From NCBI GenBank assembly GCA_019914945.1, contig CM034104.1, positions 10,900,046 to 10,964,045 on the forward strand: 64,000 nt of DNA, read 5' to 3'. Shown in pieces: positions 1 through 10,981 of this stretch (positions within the stretch are counted from its first letter, which is position 1; the number at the start of each line of letters is the position of its first letter). A program made the position numbers and the translations under genes. Source of the stretch: Typha latifolia (Eukaryota; Streptophyta; Magnoliopsida; Poales; Typhaceae). The notes beneath the pieces are model-generated. The model worked only from the letters and a program-made list of their open reading frames with translations, had not been told where the DNA came from and did not search any database.

Positions 1-199
1 ATTAATTTTCTGTGGGCTTGTCCATCTGCTTTTGTTATGTCATTTTCTAAAGTGAGCTTTTTCTATTAGGGTTATCTCTAGGTTGCAATGTTACACACCA
101 ATCTTTTCCAAAAGATCTTTAGAATAATTTTTCTTCAGAAAGAAATATGCCACTAGTAACTTGCATACCCAGGAAATAATGCAAATAAGTACATGTATA

Positions 200-1340
200 T
201 ATATCATATATTCTCTATGTTTTGTTTGTTTCAATGACATTTATTTCCTCCTTCATTGTCTTATACAATGCTGTATTATTTGCTGCATCTTCAAAAAAAT
301 AAGAGGATATTAAGAAAACAAGGCAAAGCCACATAGATTCATAAACATCAGAAAGGCTTCTTACACTCCTTGGAGGTGATTTAGATGAATAACTTTCTGT
401 GTGAAGGCAGTGCTTGAAGCTCATTCATAGGAATAAAATCACCATCATCATTATTAATAATCAAACGAGTACCGTTTGCATCATAGTCTTTCCAGATCCA
501 AGCATCGTCTTCATTGAAAATAATATCTCGACTAATAGACAATTCATTTTCTTTTGTTGGATTATAAAGTCTATATCCTTTTTTTCATGTATATAAGCAT
601 AGACTTTCTTCCATACCATGCTTTATATGGAGTTCTGTCATCTATTGCCTTTGTGTCAGATCTAGTTAATAGATAGGCTTTGGAATTCTTTGTCTTTGAG
701 CATGCATCTTGTTGTTTCCAATAGTTCTATTTTTTCTTACTCTGCCACCCTATTTATTTGCCAGCCTAGTGCCTTGTTTGCTTGATTTGAGACTAAGTCT
801 CGAACTCAATTAGTTAATCTTATTTTTTAGTCTTAATTTTTTAAAGAGTAAATTTTATTAGATATAAAAAAAAAATATTTGATTACTGAACTAATTTAGA
901 AAGGTCCCCTATAAGAGAACAACGAAGATATTCTCAATGAATGATAAAAGATAAGTTTTTCCAGCAAGTGAGGGCCTGTGCATGTGTCTGCATGCACATA
1001 CTGATAACATTGGTAGTTGTTTTGCTCTCCATGATTTAATTACTAACTTAAAAAGGGTTCTCCAAGTGCATTTTATAGATCCATTGATGTAAATTCCACA
1101 CAATTTGCCACTCTTTGATATTAAAGGTAAATCATTCACATTCACCATGTTCATTCTTATGCAAAAACATCAATGTGGCAAAATTTAGATGACCATACCT
1201 TCTATCTGGATTGATAGAAGAGTCTTCACATATATTTGTGAAACTTTGTAATGATGCACACAGTTCCTTTACCTTTGTACCTGCACTTGAGTATCATCTC
1301 CCATTCAAATATTAGATCTGATGCTTACATCCATATCAAT
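200..1340 (-). mobile_element. Decayed Ty1/Copia retrotransposon (pol fragment)
   Basis: The minus strand reads through broken pieces of a Copia polyprotein in the correct order. From high to low coordinate these are: a GAG-pre-integrase block near 1140-1230 (RYGHLNF followed by DLPLISKSGKLCG), an integrase start near 920-1010 (MHRPSLAGKTY), a late-integrase block near 590-650 (RTPYKAWYGRKS), the linker near 440-540 (SRDIIFNEDDAWIW), and the start of the reverse transcriptase near 215-370 (SPPRSVRSLSDVYES, then KTMKEEINVIE). Frameshifts and stops separate all blocks, and no LTRs or RT active site were seen, so this is an inactive relic. Bases 1-199 show nothing recognisable beyond possible continuation of it. 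Confidence 0.82.
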
Positions 1341-1993
1341 AATTTGGTTGGCTTTCCCCTGTGAAAAATTCAACCATTTTCTTCTTCTTGAAATACTTTA
1401 TCTCTCTTTCGCTTTATAATAATCACATTCTAGAATATAAATACTATTACTATTTTATCTTTATTAATCCTATCGATCTACTTTATATCAAATTAAAATT
1501 TATTCATACTAATTTCATAAAAAATAATAAAAATTATTATTTTACCTTTTTATTCACTTTATATCACATTAAAGATAAATAAATGTTTCTAAAATAAAAA
1601 TTTTATTTTAAAAATAACAAAGAAGAATATATATTTTAAAATTAACTTTATTTCTGAAGTAAACGAGAGGTTAGGTATCTATTTGAGATTCCTAAAGTAC
1701 TTTTATTTTATGCCCTATTTAGGTAATAAAATTTATCTTTAATTACCAAAAAATATAATACGGTGACGATTATAATTTTGTAATAGTATTCATTCTTCAG
1801 TGGCAATTATGTTAAAAAACTTAGGTTCACAAACAAAGCCCTTTATCGTAATATTTAAATTTTTAGGAGCGTCTATGCAAATGTTGCTTTTACCCATTCA
1901 CTCCTGTCGACTAGAGGTACTGCACATGAGCACATCGGTGGAAGTCTGGAACCAGCAGCATCACTGTCTAAAGCCGGAAAGGGGAGGGCTTCA
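1341..1993. other. AT-rich intergenic DNA upstream of the glucanase gene
   Basis: No gene is seen. The stretch at about 1400-1660 is very AT-rich. Its right end (TTTATTTCTGAAGTAAACG) resembles the right end of the Tourist-like MITE at 30499-31267, so it may be a diverged relative. The last 200 bases should contain the promoter of the following gene, but no clear TATA box can be picked out. Confidence 0.4.
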
Positions 1994-4777
1994 ATGCGGT
2001 CCGCTCACCGCCCGGTGCTCCTTCTCCGCATTCTCCTACTTCTCTCTTCCCCATTCCCATGGCGTCTCGCGGAATCCACGGTCCTGGGGGTGAACTGGGG
2101 AACCGCCTCCTCGCACCCCCTCCCCCCGTCGAAGGTGGTCTCCGGCCTCCTCCTCCCCAACGGCATCGCTCGTATCAAGCTCGCCGACGCCGACCCGGCC
2201 GTCCTCGAGAGCCTCTCGGGTTCGGGCATTGGAGTCGCGGTGGGGGTCCGAAACGAGATGCTCCGAGAACTGAGTGCGTCCAAGAAGGCCGCCGCGAGCT
2301 GGGTCCACGATAATGTCACCCGGTACTTACCACCCGGCGGCTCCGGCGGAGGAGTTCGGATCGAGTAAGGCATTTAGTTTTCTTTATTTTTAACTTCTGA
2401 AGATTTTTGTGAGGTTTTGGGCTTTTGGTGGGAAATGGTAAAAAAGGTAAGTAGGTTTTTTACTTCTCCGTTTGGTTGTACCCTTTTCTGTTTTCACTTT
2501 GTTAGATTTTTGGGTTATTTTAATGGCTTTGTGGTTTCGATTGGATCTTTAGAAATTCCTGCGTTGTTTGCATTTATGTCATTTAAATTTATGTTGAAAT
2601 GTCTGCGAAGTAGGACACTTTAGAATTTGGTTATTTATTTTCTCTTTTGGTATTTATGGCACTACAGTTGTTAAAAGTGCGATTTTTCCAGAAAAAAATT
2701 ACTTGTTACTTTGTTTTCTCCCACTTCCTAAACATCCTTCATGCAAGAAAGTTCTGGGCTAAGAGACTTATGCTTTTAATCTTAGTTATATATGTAGAAT
2801 GATATGTTAATGGAATATTCAAAAGTTTATTCTTGATTTTTGTTTGCACGATATACTTGTATCTCAGTTATAGATAGGACTTTCTCTCCAGATCTATGCC
2901 ATCTTTTAAGAGTTTGATGCAAATATGACACTCCAAACGTCAACGTGGTTTATTACAATTCTTCATAGTTGAACATCACTGCTTTTAGTATCTAATAGCT
3001 AGACAATGCTGTTCTCATTCACCGTAAAACTTCAATTACTGCTGCAAAATGATATTCAAATGTTTCTGTTACTAGTTTGTTGGAAATAAAAGACTTCTCT
3101 TGGATCATGGACCTGCTATTATAACTGAATATGGCTGGATTTTTGAAATTCGTAAATTTGGAAGGTGTTATATGAACTATTTTCTTCTGGTTTATATAAT
3201 TTCTAGTCAATCTCAAACTCAGAATTATTGTAGTATATCTTTTGTAAGACCGAATGACCGGAGATAGCTTTAATGTTATGGAACTTCTTTCTTCTGTAAT
3301 TCAGCTTGTATGGTATTGATTAAATGTAAATCCTCTTGTCAGCATATACGTTTGTCAGTTGACATTGTTGGAATGATTGTTATGTCAGATTTATGTATTT
3401 TGTTTCTAAGCAGCTTATAGTTGTGGTTACCTTATGCTTGCGCTATTTATGATTCACTATTGGGACCATTACCAATATATCTTGGCTGTTGAAGTGTTAT
3501 GTGTTCATTGCCAGTTTGCTCATATATTTTCCATTTCTAGTATAATCTTGTTAAATGATGTTTGATAGAAGGTATCATATTATGTCATCACTCGCTGGTA
3601 GGGATGCAAACTTTAAAGTACTACTACACAATGAACCATTTCAGTGGACTAGCAAACTATTTACAGGTACATTGCCGTCGGGGATGAGCCATTCTTCCTC
3701 AGCTATGGGCAACAATTCCAACATTTTGTAGTTGGTGCAGCAACAAACATTCAGCTAGCTTTGACTGCTGCTAAGTTAGCTGACAAGATGAAAGTTATTG
3801 TACCTTGCAGTTCTGATGTGTACCAGACTGAATCTAATCTCCCTTCAAAGGGTCACTTCCGGTCTGATCTTAACAAGACCATGATCGAGCTCCTTGCTTT
3901 TCTCAGTAAACATGGTTCACCCTTTGTGGTTGACATCAATCCTTTTTCGAGCCTTCAACCAAAGAAGAATATTTCCATGGACTATGTCCTCTTCCAACTA
4001 AAGTCGCGTCCTATAACTGATGGTCATAATAAGTATAACAACTATTTTGATGCAAGCATCGACGCATTGGTCTCATCTTTGTCTAAGATTGGGTTTGGCA
4101 ACATGGACATCATAGTTGGGAGAGTAGGATGGCCTACAGATGGAGCAGTAAATGCCACGTCTCCTTTTGCCCAGACTTTTATGCAAGGTTTAGTCAATCA
4201 TTTGCAGAGCAAATCTGGTACTCCACTTAGGCCGAAAAGGCCTCCAGTTGAAACATATCTCTTCAGTCTTTTAGATGAAGATCAGCGTAGTATAGCAACT
4301 GGAAACTATGAGAGACACTGGGGCATCTTCACCTTCGATGGCCAGGCAAAGTATAATATGGACTTGGGCCAGGGTTCAAAAAGTCTTGTCAATGCTCATG
4401 ATGTGGAGTATCTTGCTCCCAAATGGTGTGTGGTAAACAACAATTTGGATATGTCAAGTGTTTCAGCTAGTGCTTCAGAGGCATGCTCCAAGGCAGACTG
4501 CAGTGCTATGTCACCTGGAGGATCTTGCTTTGGGATAGGTTGGCCTGAGAATGTATCTTATGCATTCAACAACTACTATCAGCAGCATGATCAAAGCGAA
4601 GATAGCTGCAGTTTTGGTGGGTTCGGTTTGATAACTACTGTTGATCCATCTGTAGGCGACTGCACGTTTTCTATCACACTGCGCACATCCTTCTCTACTT
4701 CTGTTCAGGGGAAATTTCCTTTTTTTACAATATTTTTAAGTGCCTTTGTTTCCCTTTATCTGTTTACTTTCTCATGA
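1994..4777 (+). CDS. Glucan endo-1,3-beta-glucosidase, GH17 with X8/CBM43 domain, predicted GPI-anchored
   Basis: Two exons, 1994-2364 and 3667-4777, join in frame across a 1302-bp GT-AG intron and give 493 residues. An N-terminal signal peptide (Leu-rich, residues about 4-27) precedes the GH17 start GVNWGTASSHPL. The proton-donor region is YIAVGDEP, with Glu131. An X8 domain with six cysteines follows from about residue 376 (KWCVVNN) to 460, and the protein ends in a hydrophobic tail typical of a GPI-attachment signal. The expected substrate is cell-wall callose or beta-1,3-glucan at the plasma membrane or plasmodesmata (family knowledge). One oddity is that the nucleophile motif reads IIVGRVGWP: Arg276 stands where GH17 enzymes carry the catalytic Glu. 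The rest of the domain is intact, so this may be a non-catalytic glucan-binding form or a sequence error. ATG 1994 is chosen because it gives the signal peptide. Confidence 0.93.
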
Positions 4778-5690
4778 TACTGATTTGACTTGGACAAGTA
4801 CTGCTTGTGATGGTCAGGGTTATTTGCTAAGGAGAGCTTTTTTATAGCCTTTGTGCTGGTAGAAGCTGTATTACAACTTCATTTCAGATTGTTTTAATTC
4901 TCCCAACTACGTTTTCTCAAGCTTCCTGCTTGTAGTTGGTTGTGATGGATTTTAGCAGTTGAATCTTCATGCTAAGGGGATTCGATAAATAATCAGTTGC
5001 ATTTATCTTGAACTATTTGTTATTCTAAGAAGAAAAAGACTTTCTTGGATATATACTAACAAACAATATTCATGCTGCGATATGCCATCTGTTCTTGGTT
5101 AGGATTTTCAACATCTAATTTTCAGTTTCAGTCAGAAATAAGAAGTCCATATATTTCTGCTTGACTGGTTTCCTGTCTTTCTACAAACACATCAAAGTTT
5201 TGTGTGAAATATTCTACTCTAGAGAAGTTTCGATAATTTTGGCCCATTTGAGATCTGGGTATTGCTTCTCACTTCATAATGATTTTCCTCAATGATTTGT
5301 GATTTATATCTTCAGGTGTGATCAAATCTTGTCAGTTTTGTGGAGTTTGTAAGCTTGTTCTCCTCTCTTTTTCTACCATTCATATGTAGATAGACTAATT
5401 AATATTCTCGAATTCTTTAGATTGAGAACCATTTATATATCTTCTTTTGATAACCTCTGTTCTTTGAAATATCCAACCAAAAACCATATTAGATTCATAA
5501 GGCAAGTCTTCTCACATTATTGGATATGCTGCATAGAAACTTCTCATGTTCCATATGGGGTTACTCGTTCCATTGGTTTCTCTTCCACTTCTCATATCAC
5601 TCTGAAAAAATTAAACAGGTTATTATTACTTGTAAACCTTTCCACATTCTTAAACGCAAGTCTTCTCACATTATCATTAATTCTGAAACC
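4778..5690. other. Glucanase 3' region and EC1 upstream region
   Basis: No coding signal is seen. The first few hundred bases are probably the 3' UTR of the glucanase gene. The right half is the upstream region of the EC1-like gene. An open frame from 5422 runs into that gene but lacks any conserved protein upstream of the signal peptide, so it is treated as non-coding. Confidence 0.5.
5502..5674. repeat. 19-bp direct repeat in the EC1 proximal promoter
   Basis: The 19-mer GCAAGTCTTCTCACATTAT occurs exactly at 5502-5520 and again at 5656-5674, 154 bp apart. The second copy lies 17 bp before the TATA box of the EC1-like gene. Confidence 0.85.
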
Positions 5691-5700
5691 TTATAAATAT
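5691..5700 (+). promoter_or_regulatory. TATA box of the EC1-like gene
   Basis: TTATAAATAT lies 36 bp upstream of the chosen ATG at 5737, a spacing that allows a short 5' UTR. Confidence 0.6.
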
Positions 5701-5736
5701 ACCTCATTCGGTCAAGTACTTCCCACACTTGTCCTC

Positions 5737-6168
5737 ATGGCTTCTCTCAAGCTATTCCTCTCTGTATCACTGCTGCTAGCTTGCACTCTCTCTTCCATGC
5801 CGCCCCTGACTGTGGCCCGACCCAGCCCAAAAACCCTAGTGGGCCGGCTGCAGTCGGCCGGGGTGATGCAGTGCTGGGACGCTCTGATGGAGCTCCGATC
5901 ATGCACCGGGGAGATGGTCCTCTTCTTCCTCAACGGCGAGACCTACCTCGGCCCGAGCTGCTGTCGGGCCATTCGGGTAATCCAACACCGTTGTTGGGCT
6001 GCTGACGCCATGTTCATGGGCCTTGGGCTCACGGCCCAAGAAGGAGACATACTCCAAGGGTACTGTGGTTCCTCTGTGAACAACTCCGGCGCACCGCCGG
6101 TTGCACTGGGGCCATCGTCGACTGCTGCCCGTGGTGGCTCAGGGCCGGGGAAGAATTTGGTGAACTGA
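5737..6168 (+). CDS. Egg cell-secreted EC1-like protein (Prolamin_like domain)
   Basis: A single-exon gene of 143 residues. The start at 5737 (MASLKLFLSVSLLL) gives a clean signal peptide of about 28 residues. The mature part holds the EC1/Prolamin_like cysteine pattern: QCWDAL, RSCTGEM, SCCRAI, HRCWAADAMF and GYCGS, six cysteines expected to form three disulfides. The tail is low in complexity and rich in Gly, Pro and Ala. EC1 proteins of Arabidopsis are stored in egg-cell vesicles and released on sperm arrival to activate sperm for gamete fusion; the same role is inferred here. The lack of introns and the small size match the family. Expression restricted to the egg cell is expected, and the promoter carries a TATA box and an unusual 19-bp direct repeat. 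Confidence 0.9.
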   Translation: MASLKLFLSVSLLLACTLSSMPPLTVARPSPKTLVGRLQSAGVMQCWDALMELRSCTGEMVLFFLNGETYLGPSCCRAIRVIQHRCWAADAMFMGLGLTAQEGDILQGYCGSSVNNSGAPPVALGPSSTAARGGSGPGKNLVN

Positions 6169-6536
6169 AATTTGACATCCTTGGTGTTCTTGGAGTTGCA
6201 AGTGGTTTTTTTTTTCCTTTTGCTTGTAATGGTTATTACGTGCATGATGTGTGTTTGATGATCTACATCGTGAGATAATGGACGGATATTTATTAGTGTG
6301 TGTATCATTAAATTTGAGGTAATATTTGGACGAATGTTAAAGCACCTAAACATGAATGCAGTAATCCAGAGGGTTAATTACCAAATTTTACAAGGACGTA
6401 TACGCAAATAGGGATTTGCTAGGGTGTATAATGTAAAAAATACTTCTCATAATACATAAACCCTCCGCTCCTTGTTCGATCTTAAAAATTTCTTCTTTTT
6501 CTCTTCGGGAGTTCAAAAGTTAAAACCCTAAAATCC
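6169..6536. promoter_or_regulatory. Intergenic region and TAF15b promoter with telo-box
   Basis: This short spacer holds the EC1 3' region and the upstream region of the TAF15b-like gene. A telo-box (AAACCCTA, 6523-6530) lies 6 bp before the ATG. Telo-boxes are common just upstream of plant translation-machinery and RNA-related genes (established knowledge). Confidence 0.55.
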
Positions 6537-9500
6537 ATGTCGGGTGCGTATGGCGGCGGAGGAGGCGATTACGCGGGGCCACCGCGAGGAGGCGGCGGAT
6601 ACGGCAGAGGAGGTGGAGGCGGCGGTTACGGAAATCGGGGTCCGTCGGCCTTTCTCCACCTTTCGTAATCCCTTCTCCTCTTGGAATTAGGGTTTGGCAA
6701 ACTAAGTAGATTCAGAAATATTAATCTCTACAGGTGGAGGCGGATATCGAGGCGGTGGAGGCGGCCGTAGCGGTGGAGGTGACCGTGATGGGGACTGGGT
6801 TTGCCCTAATTCAAGGTCAGTCTTTTAAATATGTCTTGATCTTTGCGTTTTAGAGTTTCTTTCGGCTGTGTAACCAAGTCTGGTACTTGGATCAGTTGCG
6901 GGAACGTAAACTTTGCTAGAAGAGTAGAATGCAATAAGTGTGGTGCTCCAAGTCCGGGCGGCAATGGCGGTGGTTCCGATAGAGGCAGAGGCGGTGGTGG
7001 ATATAATAGAGGTGGTGGAGATTATAATTCCCGTGGTGGAAGCCGGGGTTATGATGAGAACCGTGGTGGTCGGAGTGGTGGGTACGGCGGAAGAGGGGGT
7101 TACGGCGACAGTAGCCAGGGGAGGGAAGAGCGTGGTTATGGGAATCCGGATAGGGAGGGCATGGGCTATTCGCAGGTTCCTCCACCTTCGGCTGGGAACT
7201 ATCCGCCTCCACCAAACTCTTATGGTGGGAATAGTTCTCTTCCTCCAAGCTATGGTGCTCCACCTCAAAACTCTTATGGTGGTGAGGCTGCTATTGGTCG
7301 TGGAGGTTACGGTGGTCGTGGAATTAGTGCCCGTGATGGTGGTGGCAGTGGTGGTGCGTCGGCTCCTTATGGAGATGCTTCTATTGAACCCTCTGTCAAG
7401 GTTAAGCAGTGTGACGAAAATTGTGATGACTCATGTGACAATTCAAGGATTTACATTTCAAATTTGCCGCTAGATGTGACTATTGAGGAGCTGCATGAGC
7501 TTTTTGGAGGGATTGGACAAGTATGGTATCTCTTGGCTTTCTTTTCCTACTGTAGTATTGGTTGTCTGTGTATTAGTTCTGGTCTTCAGCTTTATGTGGT
7601 AATGAATTAATGATTGACTTCAATTTATCTCTGAAAGGTTTTAAGTTATTTCTCTGTTGTGGTTAAGAAAATGATTAACGTGGGGAGCTAGGATCTGCTG
7701 TATATTTTCTATGTTAGGATTGGGCTTGATGAGCTTATATCTAGAAGTTAGAATATAGCATGTCTCATAATTTTAGGCTTTAGGATCCAATGCTTTAATA
7801 ATTTATAATAATTCTGCTGCCTTACAAATACTGTTTGATGATATGGAAATTGTGTCCTTGTGATTGGCACTTTACTTTACATCCTTATTTTAGGGGCATT
7901 CTTTGGACATTATGTTCCTATTGGCATGATCATGTCCTTTTGATTAGAAGCACCTTTGAAAATGACTTCTAATATTTTAGTTTACCTAATATAGTGAAAT
8001 ATAATTATATATCAGGTACATTCGGTATAACATGTTTCTCTTGTCAAATTAATTTTTCTGCTTGTCCTTTTTTTGTGTTGGTATTATAGTCAATTGCTAC
8101 TTGTATGGTAGTTACCAAAATAATTAGAGGTAAATAGGTCATATTGCTCTATTACAACCAAGGTTTTAAAACTCGGTATCGGAATCGGAATCGGAATCAA
8201 AATCAGTCATTTAGAAAAACAATACGTATTGGCTGCCCGTATTGGATCGGACTATGTTTAGATCATACAAATTCTAAATATGATTTAAAAATAGGAATTT
8301 TTTTTTAAAAAATTTAGAAAATGATCAGAAAATAAGAAATATTTATATATGAAGTCTAAAAGCTAAAAATTATATTAACTTATTTAAAACTTTGATGAAT
8401 ACTGAGTTGTTGGTTCTCCCTTCTTTTTACCCTTCTCTCTCTTCTTCCATTTCTCAATTACTGTCAAGGGAAATTTATTTTGTTTCTAATTTTTGTTCCT
8501 TTCTTATCTCTACCTGCTCTCTCTTATTGTCATAAGGCAAATTTTAATTTTTTATTTCTTCTCTCCCTCCTATTTCTCTCTAACTCTTTTCCTCCCTCTC
8601 TTACTATCGCGAGGTAATTTTTTTCTGATTTTTTTTTCATTTCTTCTGTCCCTTCTCTTTCTCTCTCAATCTATTCCTCTCTCTCTTACTCCCTCTCAAT
8701 CTCTTCCTCACTCTCTCCCTCTCTCCACTCTCTCTCGTCTCTCTATCTCACTCTTACTGTAGTAGATTTTTAGTTGCAGTAATAGAGATTATAGGAGAAA
8801 GAGACAGACAGAGAAAGAGATTGGAGAAAAGAGAGGGAGAGAGTAGAGAGAAATGAGAGAGATGGGGCATAAGTGAGAGAAGAAATGAAAAAAAAATTAG
8901 AGAGAGAAAAGAGATAGAGTGAGAGAAGAGAGAGGGAGAGCTCGTATCAGGCGGGATTGGTCGATATCTGCCCGAAATCAGTCAGTAGACTAGTTGCCGA
9001 AACTTGGAACCATGATTACAACATTCACTAGAATTTTTCGTGAGGGCGCTTTGCTCTATCACAACATGCACTAGAAGTTTCTAGTAATCTTGACACTTTC
9101 TACAGGACTAGATGGTTCTTTAATCATATTTTAGAATGAAATTGGAACTTGAACTATAATTATGAGCCACTTGACATGGACATTGTTATGAAAGTCAGTA
9201 GAAGAAGAATTTCTCGAATGTCAATTGCACATGTAATAGTCTCATATAAAATTAGGGGCGGAATCAAGCCTAGCTTTGTTCATGCTTTGTTGGAAATTAA
9301 TTTCAACCTAAGTCAAAAGATCAAGCTTGAATTGATTAATTTTAATTTGAGCCTATTTCAAGTTCAAGCGAGCTCGAGCCTACTTTGAACTGCTTGATAA
9401 ATTAATTCAAGCGTATTTCAAATCAAGCTTGAATCCAGCTTAAATCTAATCTTGGGTAGTCTACACTTTGTAGAATCAAATTAAATATGTAAAATTGAAT

Positions 9501-10981
9501 CTTATTTGAAGTTTGAATCTCATTTTGTTAATATTTTCCTTCACAGTTCATAGCCCTTGTTTATTTACTCATAATGCTTTGATAGAGTTCTTTTTCCTAA
9601 ATATGAATTAGAATGCATATGTAATGCTTACACTGAATATGGATTTAGTTACATTTCCCACAACTAGAAACAAACTATTGTTAAAGGTACTTTGTTTTGT
9701 ATCTCGGCAGAACTTTATTTCAGATTAGATTGATCATGGGTTTTGAGTAAATTCATATTCTTTCTAAGGTTGGAAGGATCAAGCAGAAACGTGGCTACAA
9801 GGATCAGTGGCCTTGGAATATAAAAATATATACCGATGAATCCGGAAGAAATAAAGGAGATGCTGTGCTGTCTTATGAGGATCCCTCTGCAGCACATTCA
9901 GCTGGCGGATTTTACAACAGTAATCTTTGTCATGACCGTAGTTATGTTTTACTTGCCAATCATTTTCATTGAATTTCAGTTTGATGTATACAAATGGTTA
10001 TTTTTGTTTAGATTATGATTTGAGAGGCCATAAGATAGGTGTTGCAATGGCCGCAAAATCTGCACCTAAAGCTCCCCCACCTTTTTCTCACAGGTATCTC
10101 TTCCACTAGTCAAAAGAATAAGTTTACTTGGTACTATGGCAATGAGTGTCTTATCCTTTTAAATGAGCAAGTTATTCACTCTAATGTTGTAGCAAAGTGT
10201 TCTTTACTTTGTCTTTAGTTTTTATATTAATTTTGGTTATGGTTTGAAGATCTAATTAAGGAAGATTTGTTGGATGTCTTGTCTCCAAAAATTTAAATAT
10301 TATTTTGTCAGATAAAGTTTTATGTCATGTTTACCACCAAGGTGGTGTCTTAATAGCAAAGCATGAGTTCTGGGTAGCCCCAACCATGTGTTCAAATTCT
10401 CTCCTGCAACAAGTGTGCTTGGGGGTTTATGTGGATTGTGGAAATTGCAGGATGTAGTGGTGATGTTGAATGGATGGTGCAGCCCATTTAGAACTTGTAT
10501 TTGGAGAGAGATAACCCTGTATTGTCTTAGCCCATTTAACTTATGAGTTCTGGTAAATAAAAAAGCCTATTGTACCACATCTAAAAAATCATTTATGTAG
10601 CAGACAGAGTGTTGTCTCTTCCACAGAAAATGCTGATATTTTCATCTGATTGTTCTGTTGGTGTCTCAGAGCATTATTTATTTGCCTGCCCCTGACTGCA
10701 CACTTTTCTTTTTATGCTACGTCTTGATTCTAGTGATTAGCTATATATTTGTGGATCTCACTGTTTATGGTATTGCTCATTTTATATTTTTATCACATTA
10801 ATGCTCGATACTGATTGTTGGCCTTCTTTGTTTAATCTGCTTGTTCTGGAACAGGGGCGGGAGAGGTGGCTATGGTGGTGGTGGTGGTGGTGGTGGCAGG
10901 CGCAGGGACAGTTTCAATGATGGTGGAGGATCAGGGCCTGATAGAAACTATGGAGGGGGGCAGCGCTCACGTCCATACTGA
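6537..10981 (+). CDS. TAF15B: TAF15b-like RNA-binding protein (RanBP2 zinc finger, RRM, RGG)
   Basis: Six coding exons (6537-6639, 6734-6815, 6896-7520, 9769-9919, 10012-10093, 10855-10981) keep frame at all junctions and give 389 residues. The order is: a Gly/Tyr/Arg-rich N-terminus; a RanBP2-type zinc finger at about 54-81 (DWVCPN, then CGNVNFARR and CNKCGAPSP); a Gly-rich low-complexity stretch; an RRM at about 246-329 with RNP2 IYISNL and RNP1 NKGDAVLSY; and a C-terminal RGG/GYGGG tail ending SRPY. This is the architecture of the FUS/EWS/TAF15 family. Plant members associate with TFIID and RNA in the nucleus (family knowledge). The third intron is 2.25 kb and contains a hAT-type MITE. Read-through of that intron would truncate the RRM after Gln270 and end at 7608-7610. 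The ATG is chosen for its fit to the family N-terminus. Confidence 0.92.
8159..9014. mobile_element. hAT-type MITE, copy 1 (856 bp)
   Basis: The element starts CAAGGTTTTAAAACTCGG and ends with the imperfect inverse of it (complement CATGGTTCCAAGTTTCGG). It is flanked by an exact 8-bp duplication, ATTACAAC, at 8151-8158 and 9015-9022. A TIR of the form CA(A/T)GG with an 8-bp duplication is diagnostic of the hAT superfamily. Subterminal ATCGGAATCGG-type repeats follow the left end. The centre is a long CT-rich tract (about 8400-8760) followed by a GA-rich tract (about 8770-8940). There is no transposase coding, so it is non-autonomous. It sits in intron 3 of the TAF15b-like gene. Confidence 0.85.
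9250..9470. repeat. CAAGCTTGA-rich dispersed repeat fragment
   Basis: A stretch with repeated CAAGCTTGAA, GCGAGCTCGAGCC and TTCAAGC words, similar in style to the segment at 29905-30060. Such AGCTCGA-rich tracts are common dispersed repeats in plant genomes. No termini could be fixed. Confidence 0.35.

Noticed and set aside
5422..5736. N-terminal extension of the EC1-like open frame
   Set aside because: It would bury the signal peptide and spans the TATA box and the direct repeat, so it is promoter, not protein.
8493..8762. Open frame rich in Leu and Ser
   Set aside because: It is the CT-rich core of the hAT-type MITE inside the TAF15b intron.
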